Source: Roridomyces roridus
Lineage: Eukaryota; Basidiomycota; Agaricomycetes; Agaricales; Mycenaceae
Direction of reading: 5' to 3'
DNA: 64,000 bases
NCBI GenBank assembly: GCA_029378245.1
Contig: JARKIF010000013.1
Span: 1,364,001-1,428,000 of the forward strand
Part shown: positions 11,849 through 24,206 of the stretch, piece after piece
How the letters are laid out: every line of letters begins with the position of its first letter
How positions within the stretch are numbered: position 1 is the first letter of the stretch
Translations under genes and position numbers: made by a program
The notes under the pieces: model-generated
Databases searched by the model: none
What the model saw: the letters and a program-made list of their open reading frames with translations, nothing else
Told to the model about the DNA's origin: nothing

Positions 11849-13606
11849 GGTGGAAGAGTCTGAAGCGATGGTGGCGGGCTGGTGGGACTGTCTGGGCTTT
11901 TGAGCAGGGCGTTAGGGTGCTGCGGATATGTCAAGACCATGTCCGGCAGGCCTCCACGAATGGCCCCGGCTTCAACGCCCGCAGTGACGGCGCAGCGCCG
12001 CAGCGCCACAGCCAAGGGTGCGCCACATTGCACCCGAAATGGCATGTCCGGCCATCACGGTGATGAATGATCATAGTCCCACGGTTCTTTGAACTGTTTT
12101 GCGGCCCACTATAATTGAGCAGGTAAGGTGGGTTGGAAAACAAAGCTTGTGAGAAGCAAAAAAAACTGGTCATGTTCGAACTGACCTTTACTCGGGTCGT
12201 GTTGAAGAATCAGACTCCAGAGCATGAAAGCGTCGCTGAGTCGGACTGACTAAAACGCAGAAGCCTTCAGAGCACTGGAATAGCAACAAAAATGTTCAGA
12301 GAATCGGCGGCGGCTTGTAGGGAATACCAAAAAGCCAAACATTTGCCGTGGGATCACCCGACCCCGAATCGAACGGGACTCCCTGGTACATACACAAGTT
12401 GAGTCTCGAACAGCTTTAAATTTGCCAGGTGCGGACCTCCACCACGAGTGTTCCCTGTTCGTGGGCGCAGATTTACATAATTAACAGGATCCGACATACC
12501 GGAGTGATGTACTCAAGTATGAGAGGTCGTGAACAATCTTTCGTGCAGCCAAGAACTTCGCTACTCGAAAGGGCAGAGGGCACGGCCTTAACAGGGCACC
12601 GTGAGCAAAGAAAAACCACCGCGGCCCTATCAAGTAATCGCCCCACCCGAATCGAACGGCATCTCATGCTAGATTGAACAAGTCAACCCAAGAAGACAAA
12701 TGGTAAGGGCGGACCAACCGCCACGGACTTTATCAGGAAGAATCAATAGCAACCCGGAGCATGAAAATAAGAGTCGCTCACTGAATAACGACAGCATCCA
12801 CAACTATTCAGGCAAGAAGAGTCCTCAACGCATCGGTGCCGTGCATGGAATTTCAAAATGACGCAAGTGAAGGTTAGGGCAACCACTCCAAAAGGAACAA
12901 GACAGGAATTAACACCGACTCACCCGATCCTGAATCGACCCAATATGCGACGCATAATTGCAATTTTTGGCAGGTGCGGACCATCCGCCACGGGTTTTCC
13001 TATCCCAAACGAGGAACCCAGTGATAACTAGGACCGCTGAATCCTGATGCACTCCGAAATTAAAACAAGAGCGCATGAGCGGGTCTGTCAGGGCCAAGAA
13101 CAGGTTTGATGGAAGGACAGACGATACAAGTAACTAAGAAAAAGATGACATGTTCAAACAACAACCCCCGAGCCCGACTTGAACGGGTGCCGTACCCCCG
13201 AACTGGATGAAGGCAGAACGGATGACCTCCACGGGTGTTATAATATCCAGCTGTGAACCCACCCCTGATAGACACGGAAGGTCCAGACTCCACCATTGCC
13301 TACAAATGGCAGATAAAAAGAAAGATAAAAAGAACATCTGCTTGGAAGAAGATTAGCCGTGAGCCCGAATCGAACAGGATGCCGCGGAAGTCGAAGAGCG
13401 TAGATTGCTGGGTGCGTACAAGATACAGGGGGCTAGGGTATCTCATTGCGGGACACAAGAATGTCCTCTCCGTTTGCGCGCACAGATCGTCGTCCAATGT
13501 CTCGACTCTTCAACGGTTTGCGCATGTCTGCGGCAAGTCAGCAAGGCGGTTTGTTCATCGCAAGTCTCCCCATCTATTATCATAATTACGCTAAGTAAAG
13601 CAAAAA
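11849..13606. other. Intergenic region with tRNA-like motifs
   Basis: 1.76 kb with no convincing protein gene. Between 12.35 and 13.4 kb it holds five spaced T-arm-like motifs, described separately. No other features seen. Confidence 0.4.
12345..13420 (-). repeat. Degenerate tRNA-like motifs, about five copies
   Basis: Five stretches near 12370, 12650, 12930, 13170 and 13360 each carry, on the minus strand, a T-arm-like core (GTTCGATTCGG or a variant). The first four are also preceded, 35-60 nt on the + side, by a shared block close to GTGCGGACCATCCGCCACGG. In copy 2 the ends CGCCCT and TGGGGCG could pair like an acceptor stem. None folds into a full canonical tRNA by eye, because A-boxes are missing. 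Spacing is about 280, 280, 240 and 190 bp. These may be relics of tRNA genes or a tRNA-derived short repeat. Confidence 0.35.
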
Positions 13607-15855
13607 CTACGCGGGCACGGCCAGTCCATCGAACTTTGTCGTCAAGAACACAACGTTCTTGTTGTCGTCCTCAAAATCCTGATCCTCCTCCGAATCATGA
13701 GATGCAAAACTCGAAAAACTCATCTGAAGCGGCGTACTCTCTCCTCCATTCGTGACTCCAAGAGCATTGCCGTATCGTCCCCAGGACATCCACCATTCTT
13801 GGGCATCGTCGGACGCGTCGTAACTGAACCTAGGAAGCGAAAAGCAGGGTCAAAACCCATCAAGTACAAATGAAAAAAAAAGAAACTTACACCTCTCTGA
13901 AATCGTCCAGCAGACTCTCAAGGTTACCCTCGAACGTGTTTTCCTGACCAGCGTTCACGCTGGCGAGCAAAGCCGTTTCGATGGCCTCCCTCGCAGGGCC
14001 TTCAGGTAGGCACAACAGCTCGCGGAGGTCTTTCTCCCCCACTTGGATGCGACTGCACCGCGTTTCCCTGCCAAAAATCTATTAGCCATGATTGGGGCGT
14101 TTGAAGGAGACGACCCAACCTGTGCTCTTGGAAGGCCCGGAAAAATTGAGGCACTCGACTAGCACTCCGAGTATGTGAAAACAGTGTTCCGACGAAGACA
14201 CCGTCTTCGAGAGAACAAGAGTACGCATGCATCGAGCCGGGCTTGAATCTCAGAGTGAGAAATGGATATTTCAAGCAACCGATGTCCGTGCTTACCGCAA
14301 ACGGATGTGCTGCATCGCCGATAGCCAACACCCTCCCACTCTCAGAGATCCACGATTCCAACTCGTAGTGTTCTTTAATTTGTATGCAAGTCGCTGTTCC
14401 AGCCAGCGCGGCCATTTTGTGGACGCTGTATAGGCGTTCATCGATGAATATGGGACTTGCGACAATTACGCACTGGTCGATATGTGGACCAAGAACATCC
14501 GTGAGCTTCTTCTGTGCCGCCGACGTCCACGGGGTATCCCCCGCGCCGTCCGGTGTCCACAGCACGAGTGCTAGATCTTCGTTCTTGCCCTGATAACAAA
14601 GTTAGATTCAGACACCATTGCCGTGTGGGACGAGCTGCGCACCAGGGTGAAAGTTCTCAGGCCTCGGCCTGATATGGTCCAGCATGTTTGCTAAAATTCC
14701 AGAATTTCAGTGCCTGAAGACGAAGGGGGGCATGGACCGACATGAGGAAAGTCGCAAACGAAACCCAAGCCGTTTTCGTACGCAACAGCCTTGGGAATAC
14801 TCGCACTGACGGCAGGACGTCAGTATCTCATGCCAGCATAGAAAGTCCGATTCCACGCACTTGTAAACCGACATCCCGGTCAACGTCTCGGCCTCGTCCG
14901 GTGTCACGCCCTCCTCTTCCATCAAAGCCCGGCGAATAATACCATTCACACCATCTGCTCCGATGATACCGTCCGCTTTGTGGACTTGCCCAGACCGCAG
15001 CGTTACGGAGGCCGCGTTGCAATCGAGCTCCACGACCTCCGCTCCGAAGACGACAGTCACAAGCGAGGGTGCCGCGTCTCCGGAACTCGGTCTTACGGCA
15101 AAATCGTACAGCAGGCGGACGAGTTCCCGGTGCTGGGAATCATAGAAGATCAGACTGGGAAACGCAAGAGATGGTGGGTGTGACGCACCTCGATTTGCCT
15201 GTACCCTCCCCGCGCCTCCTGCAACATCTCGGGATCCCAGCGATTGACTCCTAAGTGATATCGTTCAGAGTCGGCTCATGGCCTTGACTGGTTTTCGGAC
15301 GGACCTAAGAACATATCCCGATCATCTAATCCCGGGTCAGGGAAGAATGAAAAAGAACAATTGGGCGCACAACGTACATTTGTACACTGCCATTCCAGCG
15401 TTATGCGTGGACTTGGCATGGAGCTCAGCCTCCAATCCCCAGTCGATGAATATCTTGCAGGCGTTGGGAGGCATCCTGGAAGTTGTCAGCGGCGGGCAGA
15501 AACTTCGGCGGGATCCTTACATAGCACATCCAGAACCGCTCGGCACCTATGTCCATCGATTCAGCCTGAGCGCTCAAATACAGTGAGGTGTAAGCACTCA
15601 CCGAGCCCACTCCGCCCAGTTGCCGGTCCTTCTCCAATACGAGGACATTATGTCCCGCCTGCTTGAGGGCGATGGCTGAAGCGAGGCCTAACGACAGCCA
15701 GCGCATCCATCATCATCCGTTCGCCACCCTGAGACCGCAGAACTCACCTGACACGGAAGCGCCCACGATTATCTGTGGGAGAAAGGTCCAAGTGAGTCCA
15801 CACCGTGTGTCGAGGAGCGTACAAAGTTAATCCTTGATTCCGAGGCCGTGTTCAT
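13607..15855 (-). CDS. FAD-dependent monooxygenase (salicylate hydroxylase-like)
   Basis: Class A flavoprotein hydroxylase using FAD and NAD(P)H, probably on an aromatic or polyketide-like substrate. Thirteen exons close to 508 codons: 15855-15823, 15772-15748, 15687-15602, 15546-15521, 15475-15378, 15247-15189, 15132-14861, 14805-14742, 14690-14643, 14589-14296, 14241-14120, 14067-13891, 13829-13607. Motifs: IIVGASVSG (GxGxxG dinucleotide fold, with Ala at one position), GADGVNG (DG motif), AIGDAAHPF (GD motif). Exon 9 (CWTISGRGLRTFTL) matches the usual family spacing before a LALVL strand. The last exon adds an acidic tail not expected in the core family. The neighbours are not a recognisable biosynthetic cluster. 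Confidence 0.82.
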
Positions 15856-16301
15856 TGGGTGTGGAAGAGCGGGAGAAACGAGGGTGGAAAGATGGACGGA
15901 AGGCTGCGACGTCGGAAGTCATATGGGCCGCGGGAGATACTGGTGACATGAGAAACTGCCAGTGCGTTGACGACAGCAAAGATGGCCGTGCGTTACATAA
16001 AAAAACAAAGAACAAAGTGATCAGAATTTAGACGCCGCTTACATGTGCTCTTTTGTGATGGATTTCAGTGGTGCTCGGTAGGGGCTGAGCACCGCGGATT
16101 TTACCTGCACCCAAGACAAGGTTCTGCACCCGCAGAACGAGTCTGAAATTACGGGCGACGAACAATCAATACACTGATCCGATTCCCAAGATAGAACGGG
16201 CTGAAGCGCTCATTTCCGGTTCCATTCCACTCACTAATTTTGAGGTTCATTAGTGCAATGTGCAGTCAGGATTGGAAACGGAGAAAATCATACGCGTCAA
16301 A
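15856..16301. other. Intergenic spacer
   Basis: 446 bp between the divergent side of the monooxygenase and the end of DUF7330-like copy B. Contains the monooxygenase promoter. Nothing else seen. Confidence 0.4.
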
Positions 16302-17305
16302 TCAACGTCGTCCCAACCACTTTCCGACAAACGTTGGAGCCTGAATGACACCCACGCCCTTCTTTCCCTTACCGTTCTTTCGCTTTCCCGCGCTCGGCCT
16401 CTCTTCCACCTCAGTCACCGCCTCCTCATACTGCACCCTAATCGCCCCATGCGTATTCTCCAAAATCACCTCATCACCCATCCACTGCCCATCCTCATAA
16501 TCAGAAAAATCACCAACAAAATACATGCGCCTGCCTTCAGCAGACTCCGAAAAGACCGTGGTATCTGCAGCGAGCTCATCTGCAAGCCGCACAGAGCCTA
16601 GACGCGTTCGCACAGTGAGTGGACCGCGGAATGACCTCGGCAGATGCAGCGTAATAGAACTGTGGCGTCCGTGTGCATGCAAATGAATAGGTGGCCGTGC
16701 GACCGCTGCTGCGCTTACCGCAGCCGAGTGCTTGTCGTGGAATAATTAAAATTCCACTTGTCGAGGAGTGAATTCCAAGCGACGTACGAGCTTAGTAGAG
16801 ATTGACGCATATGCCGAGGTCAGGTATAGTGTACACCTGCGTTGTTTCGCATTGGCGTCGGTGTTGCCGACAACGAATATGTCCACCGAGATGGAACCCG
16901 TGCTGGTCTGGATCGACAAATTCCGGCGACTCTCCTCAGTCTCCCCCTCCGCGAGCGGCGGAAGGAAGGACGAGGGAATCACTATACTGGGGTCGATCAC
17001 ATACGTTCCTTTGACAGAACTTCAAAGAGAGGAAGTTTGTCGCCTTGACGATGTGCGCAATCGTGCCGAGAGAGTATGACGCTGTCGAGTCGGTGGAGGA
17101 GGCAGATACCGCCGGCGGCCGCGATATGGTGTGAACTTGAAGCGGACGGAGTGGTGAATCGTATGCAGGCGGTAGCTCCTTCTGGAATAGTGGCAGGTGT
17201 TTGCGTCGGAGATTGGAAAGAGTGTGAATGACTTACGGCTCCGGTTCTCACAGACGGGTTCACTGTCCTATGCACCTCTGTGACGCCTGAAGAGGAGAGG
17301 GACAT
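16302..17305 (-). pseudogene. DUF7330-like protein, copy B, frameshifted
   Basis: Copy B of the local DUF7330-like family. Exons 17305-17237, 17181-16788 and 16730-16302 have good splice sites that match copies A and C. Domain sequence is clear: KELPPAYD, then TYVIDPSIVIPSSFLPPLAE, RRNLSIQTSTGSISVDIF, LPRSFRGPLTVRTRLGS, YFVGDFSDYE. Where A and C have about 18 nt between FLSL and the (V/L)KGTY motif, copy B has only 7 nt near 17010-17020. The reading frame therefore changes inside exon 2. Either the gene is broken by an 11-nt deletion or the assembly has an error there. Confidence 0.7.
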
Positions 17306-17503
17306 GGGGAGGTCAAGGCGGGAGGGTAACCTGAGGGGGTGCGATTGAGTCGCAGGACTGTCAGTCTATATTCGCAAGCCCCAGCCCAAGAATGGGAAAG
17401 AGAACACATTGGTCGATGCGCCACCGAAGCTCAAAGCTAACTAAACCTCGAGCCGAGTAATTTAGACGTGATACAACAAAAAAAGAAAGAAAGGATCATA
17501 CAC

Positions 17504-18458
17504 TCAAAGTCCGAGCAACTTGCCGAAAAACGATCCCTTGCCTTTCCCTTTGCCGCTCCCCAAATCGGACTCCGATGTCTCGTTAAAGGCCGCCTCATAC
17601 TGCACCTTCACCGACCCGTACGTCGTCTCCAAATGCGCTTCATCTCCGAACCACAGAGCCCCCTCCTCCTCGCCCTCGTAATCAGAAAAATCACCGACGA
17701 AATATCTCCGCGTGCCATCGACTTCGGAGAAGGTCGTCGTAGCAGCGTCGAGGGAAGACGCGAGGCGCACGGAACCGTATTGGGTGTGAATGGTGAGCGG
17801 GCCGCGGAAGGAGAGTGGGAGGTGTAGAGTTATAGATCCGTTGGAAGATTCGGCACGGATGGTAAAGGGCGGGCGAGCGCCTACCGGGGCAGCGTGCTGT
17901 GCATGTCGATGAGCATTCAGGATAAGACCTTCAAATTGGGCACGCACCAGCTTGGCTGAAATGGACCCATAAGGTGACTTGAGGAATAACGCACACTTGC
18001 GCTTGACGCAGCCATCGCCCACGACGAAGACGTCGACATTTATCGAGCCCGTACTCGTCTGGATAGACATATTCCGCCGCGTCGCTTCGGTCTCACCATC
18101 CGTGAGTGGTGGAAGCAGCGTAGAAGGGATCTTGATGCGTGGGTCAATGACATAGGTTCCTTTGACCGAGTTGGTGCTGCGACTCAGGGACAGCAAGTTT
18201 GTCGGCTTGACGGTGTCTGGGACGACTGGGTAGTACGGAGATGGGGATGAGGACGACGCCGTGGGGAAGGGCGGTGGCGATGACGACGATCCTTGGGGAA
18301 ATGGCGTGTCGTATGCAGGAGGTAACTCCTCCTAGACGCGAATCAGTTCATCGGAGACGAGGATGTGAGATGACTCTTCGCACCTGCCCGACGGCCCGAT
18401 TCACAGTAACGTCCGTCCTTGGCGCTCCTTTGGGGTCCGAGTCTGGAGGAATAAGCAT
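17504..18458 (-). CDS. DUF7330-like protein, copy C (intact)
   Basis: Intact member of the DUF7330-like trio. Exons 18458-18384, 18331-17948 and 17896-17504 give 283 codons before the stop. N-terminus: MLIPPDSDPKG then VNRAVG and a Pro/Ser-rich linker with ELPPAYD (a PPxY-type motif, possible WW-domain ligand). The core beta-rich region has KGTYVIDPRIKIPSTLLPPL, RRNMSIQTSTGSINVDVF, ITLHLPLSFRGPLTIHTQYG and RRYFVGDFSDYEGEEEG. No signal peptide or membrane segment. Biochemical role is unknown. The repeated Gly-Ser strands suggest a beta-sandwich or beta-helix, which is inference. Confidence 0.75.
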
Positions 18459-18789
18459 GGCGGTGGCAAGACAAGGTCGGTGTCGATGGTGGGTGCTAGC
18501 TGCGCTTTACTTATATCGTGGCTGTTGTTGACCTGCTGCGCGCCAAGGCTGCGCAGTGTGATTGATGTCAGGGTCGGATGGCCGAAACTCATTCAGGATC
18601 TCGATGGGGCGCATAGTCAAGCGGCGGTCGGTCTTCGACAGGGAATGGGATGTTGCGAGGCCGTCGCTGTCATGGGCGATAAGGACAATGGGTGGCGCAA
18701 TGAGAGAAGAAAAGAAAGAGAAAAAAAGACAGCGTGGGAACTTCATCAATGCCGAGCCTCTGCCGGCATAGCATCGTGGAAAGCAAACC
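18459..18789. other. Divergent promoter region
   Basis: 331 bp between two divergently transcribed genes (copy C on - and the D123-family gene on +). Both promoters must lie here. No clear TATA box. Confidence 0.4.
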
Positions 18790-20073
18790 ATGTCTCTCCT
18801 AGACTCCATCCGTGCAGCGAAGCAGCTCAGAAAAGTCGGCTCCATAGCGCACGACGCCAGTGCCCCAAGCCTCATAGGTGACCCTCCTCCGCACCCTCCA
18901 CTGTTCTCGACTCATCTCGCTTCTAAGTAGACACCCTCCAAATCTCAAATAAATACGACACCCTAGTCCTTCAAGCGAACATCGAAAATTGGAACACCCT
19001 CCTCTCTGAATTCACCCCAAAGACGATCCTGGTACCCCTCACACCCGCTCAAGGCACCCTCCTCCTCCGTGCGTACGAGGCACTGGAAAGCGCAGCACTA
19101 GCCGAAGCCATCGACGCCGCCGCAGCGCAATACGTCCGATCTGGCAAGACTGGGGCTCCGCTCGTCCCCGAGGAGTCTCTTTTACTAGAACAACTTGGGC
19201 AGGAAATTCAAACTGCCATCGACGCGCTGGGCGGGTCCGGGTGTTTTGTCAAGCTGAGTTCCAGATCACCGAAAGACGCTGCGGCCCGCTCGGGAGTGTT
19301 CGAGGCGCATTATATCAGGGCAGTGCAGGCGGCGGTGGAGCTTGATGATGAGCAGAGGCTCTGGATTTTGTGCCAGTCTGAGGGTGCGGCACTGCGATTT
19401 AAGGACGCAGCGTCTGTGGTGAGGTCGCTCGTACTCAGTGAGCGCGTTTGGCAGGTACGATCCTTCTTGGGCTTATTTTCAGGAATAATTTATACCAGCT
19501 ATAGGACATGACCCTGGCCATGCGCCATCCAGACACCTGGCAGCAGAATATCATACTTCGCGAATGGCAGCCCGTTCCAATCGACATGGTTTGTCTTTAA
19601 TCTTTCCCTGTCTTTCGCATGCTCATCTCTTCCAGGAATTCAGAACGTTCATCTCCAAAACTCGGATGACGGCAATCTCACAATACGCCTACCAACTCTG
19701 TTCACCCCGCCTCACCACCGCTGAAAAGCTGGATCCAGCCATCGCCGCCATACGCACGCTGTACGAAGACCGCCTGCGTCCCATTCTCTCAGCTTCCCCA
19801 GCCTTTGCGGACTGTGTGATTGAATTTGGAGTTATCCCTCCTGAGAGCGAAGGAGGGGAGTGGAGGGCCATCGTCATCGAGATCAATCCCTTTGAAGAGA
19901 CGACCGACGGAGGGCTATTTAGCTGGACACGTGAGCGCCAGCTGATTGAAGGCACGGAAGAGGGCGTCGAGTACCCCGTTGTGCGGGTGACGGAGCGTAA
20001 GCGCACAGGAGCGCTGGCTATGGTGCCGAGTCGGTGGAAGGAGGTTGTGAGGAGGGTCGAGGGTCGAACGTAG
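18790..20073 (+). CDS. D123/CDC123-family ATP-grasp protein
   Basis: D123-family protein. Known CDC123 proteins have an ATP-grasp fold and help assemble translation initiation factor eIF2; this sequence may be that orthologue or a side branch. Exons 18790-18877, 18928-19454, 19505-19588, 19636-20073; 378 residues. Seen: FVKLSSRSPKDA (replacing the usual nucleotide-loop region), ILREWQPVPIDMEFRTFI, MTAISQYAYQL, and AIVIEINPFEETTDGGLFSW, the strongest D123 signature, with the acidic residues that bind metal-ATP. The Kozak context at 18790 is good (accATGtc). It is tail to tail with the DUF6593-like gene, the two stops being 34 bp apart. Confidence 0.82.
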
Positions 20074-20107
20074 GCGTGTATTTCTTTAGTAAATAGGGAT
20101 ATAAAGT

Positions 20108-20954
20108 CTAGTCGATCCTGCGTCCAGACTGGAATAACACGACACAGACAACGCACATCTCCAGCAAGTCTGCGTCAATAGCGTCGAGGGATATTTGGAG
20201 CATGACCATTTCCTCCTCTTTCACGATGCGGGCTGGCAGCTCTGGGACGTCGTCCATCATTCTTGGGTCCCATTGGTATAACTACCTCCGAGGTGAGAGT
20301 CTGGAGAGTCCATGCAGTGGAGAGAGGAGAGAGGACGTACACAGATCGAGTCTGCGCGAGGGACCCAGACATACGTGTAGCCGTGAGCGTACATGACACG
20401 GTGACTGCAGGCAGATGAGCGACGAAGGGTGAGCCCAATCCCAAGACATACCTCCCATCCTCAGCAAGGTTCAACCAGTCCGCCACATTCTGCCTCTGAA
20501 ACCCTCCCGCCCGCGTACCGTCCAGCTGCAGGCGATCACAGCGCAACTCAACCTGCGCCCCATATTGCCCCTCAGGCCCCGATGCCCACTCGACCCTGGC
20601 CACGGGCTTCCCATCATTCGTCCGAAACGCCGTGTACCAGTGCCCGGGGAGCACGCCAGGGCGGGTGACGACGTGGTAGTAAGGTAATGCACTTTCTGTG
20701 CCGACGACAGCGCAGTCGAGGACACTGTTGGTGGTGGCACCACCGACGAGGGCGGAGGATGAGGGTGCAAAGTTGAGGACGAGGATTTGCCCGCCATCGT
20801 CGTCGTTGGGTGGTGGCACTGATCTTGGCCTCGGGGTGCGGTCCCGGTCGTACGCGTCTTGCTGAGACACAGAGCTCGAGGCAGGGTAGTCGTAATGGGA
20901 GCTGGAAGCAGCTGGGTATTGTGCGGAGAGTAGAGAAGGTAGCGGGATGCCCAT
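20108..20954 (-). CDS. DUF6593-like protein
   Basis: Small soluble protein, 246 codons. Exons 20954-20452, 20404-20341 and 20281-20108 are in phase. After a Ser/Pro-rich, disordered N-terminus comes a beta-rich region (LPYYHVVTRPG, FRTNDGKPVARVEWASGPEG, SHRVMYAHGYTYVWVPRAD, LYQWDPRM). This resembles the DUF6593 family, which is expanded in agaricomycetes and has a tubby-like fold of unknown role. Reading straight through the first donor also stays open for a while, but the spliced ending fits the family better. No membrane helix except a mildly hydrophobic stretch near the C-terminus. Confidence 0.65.
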
Positions 20955-22131
20955 GCTGAAATTGGATTGAGAGTCGGGGATTTTGATAGATAGAAAAAGG
21001 CGGCATCTTCTGGCGGTCGTTTTTATAGCTGAGGTAAAACAAAGAGCACGGCGAACTGGCCAGGAGTTGAGACGCGAGTATTGTATGGATGTGGTCGGAC
21101 GGTGAATGGATTATGTAGATTTCATTCGCCGTCGAGAGATTATTGGTCCAAGATCGTCGACATGGAGAGAATAGCATCGGTTATCTTACAGTGCATTTCA
21201 AAAGATTTCAAAGCGCAGGCTCGGGATTACTAAGTCATCAATGATGGTGTCGAGCCGACGGAGTTCAGAGTGGGGCTGGGCCGCTGGGGCTATTCCGCTA
21301 GAGCAGTTCAACCGCTAGAAAACCACAGTCACGGACATCTTGAGTCAAGGAGGTGTCAGCCAGAGTATCCGAGGAGCGCCACTGATCAGCGCTCACCGCC
21401 AGCCAAGAAGCAAGAAGGCGCCTTTCCATCAGCAGATGGAAGATGGGCCGTCAATTTTGCGCCCAGTCGGGCACTGAAAAGCAAGAGCTCCGTGATGATG
21501 GGCGTTTTGGATCAAGACGGAGTTGCCGGGATTACAAATCACACGGCAATCAAAGCTTCCCCTCCCCCTTCACTGCATACCGCCGACCGGGCTCTTGCTG
21601 AGCTCGTGGGACTTGTCTCTCTCCCAGATTCGCATCCCCACCTGACACTTTCCTCGGCGACAGCCATCTCGACATGAAGTCTAGTCTCTTGGAATGCTGG
21701 AGACTCAGCTCCCGGAGGTTCCTATCAATGAAAAGACGTGGGCCGTGGCGGGAGGCTTTGACAGATAAATGATGATCATGTCCCGCCCTGGGCTCGGGCG
21801 CTCCGGCGGTGAGTACCAAATACCGAAGCCTAGATTTCTTTCTCACAGACACAAAAGGCCGATCGCAGTTTGAGAGGTAAAATGTGCACCGGGGTTCGCA
21901 GACCCGGCCATGGATCCCACATTCTCCTTGTCTTGGCCTGAACGCGCCGAGACGGGAGCACACGGCCGTTCCAGATCTTCGTCGACTCGGTGTATGACAC
22001 ATGCCACGACATGATTCTTGTATTCTGGAAAATGCCACCTTCGATGATCCCCAGTACCCGCAATTAAAGGGCCCGTATCACCGAGCCTTCTCTCTCACCG
22101 CGCCCACGTAGAGGTCTGAGGTGCGCCTCCA
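20955..22131. other. Intergenic region
   Basis: 1.18 kb between divergent genes. An unspliced 162-codon minus ORF (22038-21550) has no family features and looks fortuitous. No repeats or RNA genes recognised. Confidence 0.4.
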
Positions 22132-24016
22132 ATGCCTGACCCTCCTTTGGCCCCAGGACCGACGCCGGAGGCGCTCGAGGAGCTGCTACTGCTGGCGAAG
22201 GATGCCAGGATCACGAGCTACTTTGCAGGTACGTCTTCTTGCTTTGCTCGCGCTTTAATTTGTGGAACCGACGAAATCCATCAGTCGCTGCCTTGACATT
22301 TCTCGTGTGCGTCCAATATGCGATGTCATGAAGCGTTGTCGTCGAATTGCTGCCTATTGCTGCCCTTAGATTCGATTATTTCCTTTCGTTGGGTCATGAG
22401 GTGCGCCATCCCGTCTTGACATTCTGACTCGCCTGACATTCTCTGCAAGATCGAGTTTGTGTGGAAACGAAGGAAATCTCACGCGAGGTGTATCTACGTG
22501 CGTTTTCTCTCGTTTTCTCTCTTTTCATCCAGTTTGTCCAATTGAGTCTTCCGCAGCTGTGGGCAAGTATTCTCATGCTCCTCTGTATTCAAGCCGGATA
22601 ACATGCATCGCAGAATCGATACTTTGCCTTGATCATAACCGGGTACGATTTCAGTCGACTCTTTTCGCCTCAAACTGAGGGTCTGTCAGTATCAATACCA
22701 GCAGTCCGTGTCATTCCTCGCAAACTATACTTATTCGTCTGACCACTTGCAGTGATTCTTCGTGAAATGAAAACGGACATTGTAACGATTTCTTCCCGAT
22801 CGCTCTGTGTTTCGTACTCATCTAAACGCGGCAGGCGTATGGACGTGCAGATGGCTTCAACTCCCACTCATTCTCGTTAGATGCCAGATATACACTCAGG
22901 TATGTATCCCAAATTTTACAGTTCAGGCGTTGACTGTAATCATTAGTTCGAAGGTGTTTCATCCACCCTCGTGGTCCTCACAGTAGATATTATCCTGCTC
23001 CTGCGGTAAGAGTCACTATCTGCCGCTTCCCAGTCGCCTGACACGCGCTGAAGAGTGTGGATACTCTTCGACAAATCGCCGCGCCTACTGTATCTAATGA
23101 TACCTCTGATCCTTGGTTTGTTTGTCTTCCGCATCAAGTCACTTGCTGACCGGCGTTTAGTCGAAATCGGTGTCATGTGTGTTTATAGAGCCAGGAGATT
23201 CAAGCTGTTGAACCATTGGCAGGTTTTTTATCGCTATATTCACGATAAAAAAGGCGGACAGTAAGCCATACCCTGGAATTATCCAGTCGCTGAAATTCTT
23301 TCAGGATATGTCCACGTTGGGTTTGTTCTCATCTCTTACCATTGTGGCGATACCAACAATGTGGCAGACCTCAACTACCCGGATGCTATTCCTTGAGTGA
23401 GTAATATCACTCTGGGCGCAATCAAGGCCTCATTCCCTCGGAGACGTCCCACGTTTCTTCTTCCTGTACCCCATCCCATCGCTCCTCATGGTGCGTCCAT
23501 GAACCCTATCCTCCCTCACCGGCTGATGAATGTCGGCCAGACATCCACAATGTTCATCATGACGTTGTACAACTGCAAGAAACGGCTGCAAGACGTCGTG
23601 TCCACATCGCGCAACAACATGCGGTTTGTCAATCTATTCCTGCGAGATGGGATATTTTGGTTTCTGGCGGTCGTGGGTGAGCATCGCCGCCGCGGTCATT
23701 GTCGGGATGCTGACAATGATGACCTCCTTGTGCGATTCAGCTGTGAACCCGCCACAGATCATCTTATGGGCTATCGGCAGGCCGACGCTCACCGAATTAT
23801 TGATTGTGTGAGTTTCAGTTTCAGCTCTCATGTAGCGCCTTGCTCACCGGTCGTGTCAGACCTTCCATTGCGTCCGTATAGCCTGCCCCTAGATTCCTTA
23901 CTCGGTCTAACATTGCATTATTCAGTGTATATTCTATCATCGGCTCTCGGGTGCTCTTGAACATCATGGAGATCATGAGCGTCACCGAATCGGACCTTCA
24001 AAGTAACACTGTGTAA
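22132..24016 (+). CDS. DUF6533 seven-helix membrane protein
   Basis: Member of the large agaricomycete DUF6533 family of multi-pass membrane proteins (function unknown, receptor-like topology). Early exons are secure: 22132-22228, 22285-22306, 22370-22400, 22450-22497, 22614-22642, reading YFAVAALTFLVFDYFLSLGHE and then VWKRRKSHARCIY, the family hallmark. Later parts are clear but exon edges are approximate: VVLTVDIILLLRVWILF near 22975-23080, FIMTLYNCKKRL and LFLRDGIFWFLAV near 23550-23680, IILWAIGRPTLTELLIV near 23760-23810, and the final exon VYSIIGSRVLLNIMEI from 23926 to the TAA at 24014-24016. The middle exons (22650-22960) were not resolved. Confidence 0.72.
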
Positions 24017-24206
24017 TTCTCTAATGCATTTGTCCACGACCCCGGGTAGTTGAGATTCTTGATGTGGAGCAACATTCAACGTGTCGTTGGCACAGTCAAG
24101 CTGTGGATCTCCCGGCCTTATACCTACGTCGTTGACGTGCAACAGCTCAACCCGAGCGAGGTTCAAGAAGATGCGGATGGTCTACTTGTCTTCAACATCG
24201 CCGTAT

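Noticed and set aside
13607..18458. A secondary-metabolite cluster around the FAD monooxygenase and SDRs
   Set aside because: No polyketide synthase, NRPS, terpene cyclase, P450 or dedicated transporter is present. The neighbours are DUF7330-like and housekeeping-type genes.
21550..22038. 162-codon minus-strand ORF in an intergenic region
   Set aside because: No family resemblance, composition unlike neighbouring genes, no matching exons around it.
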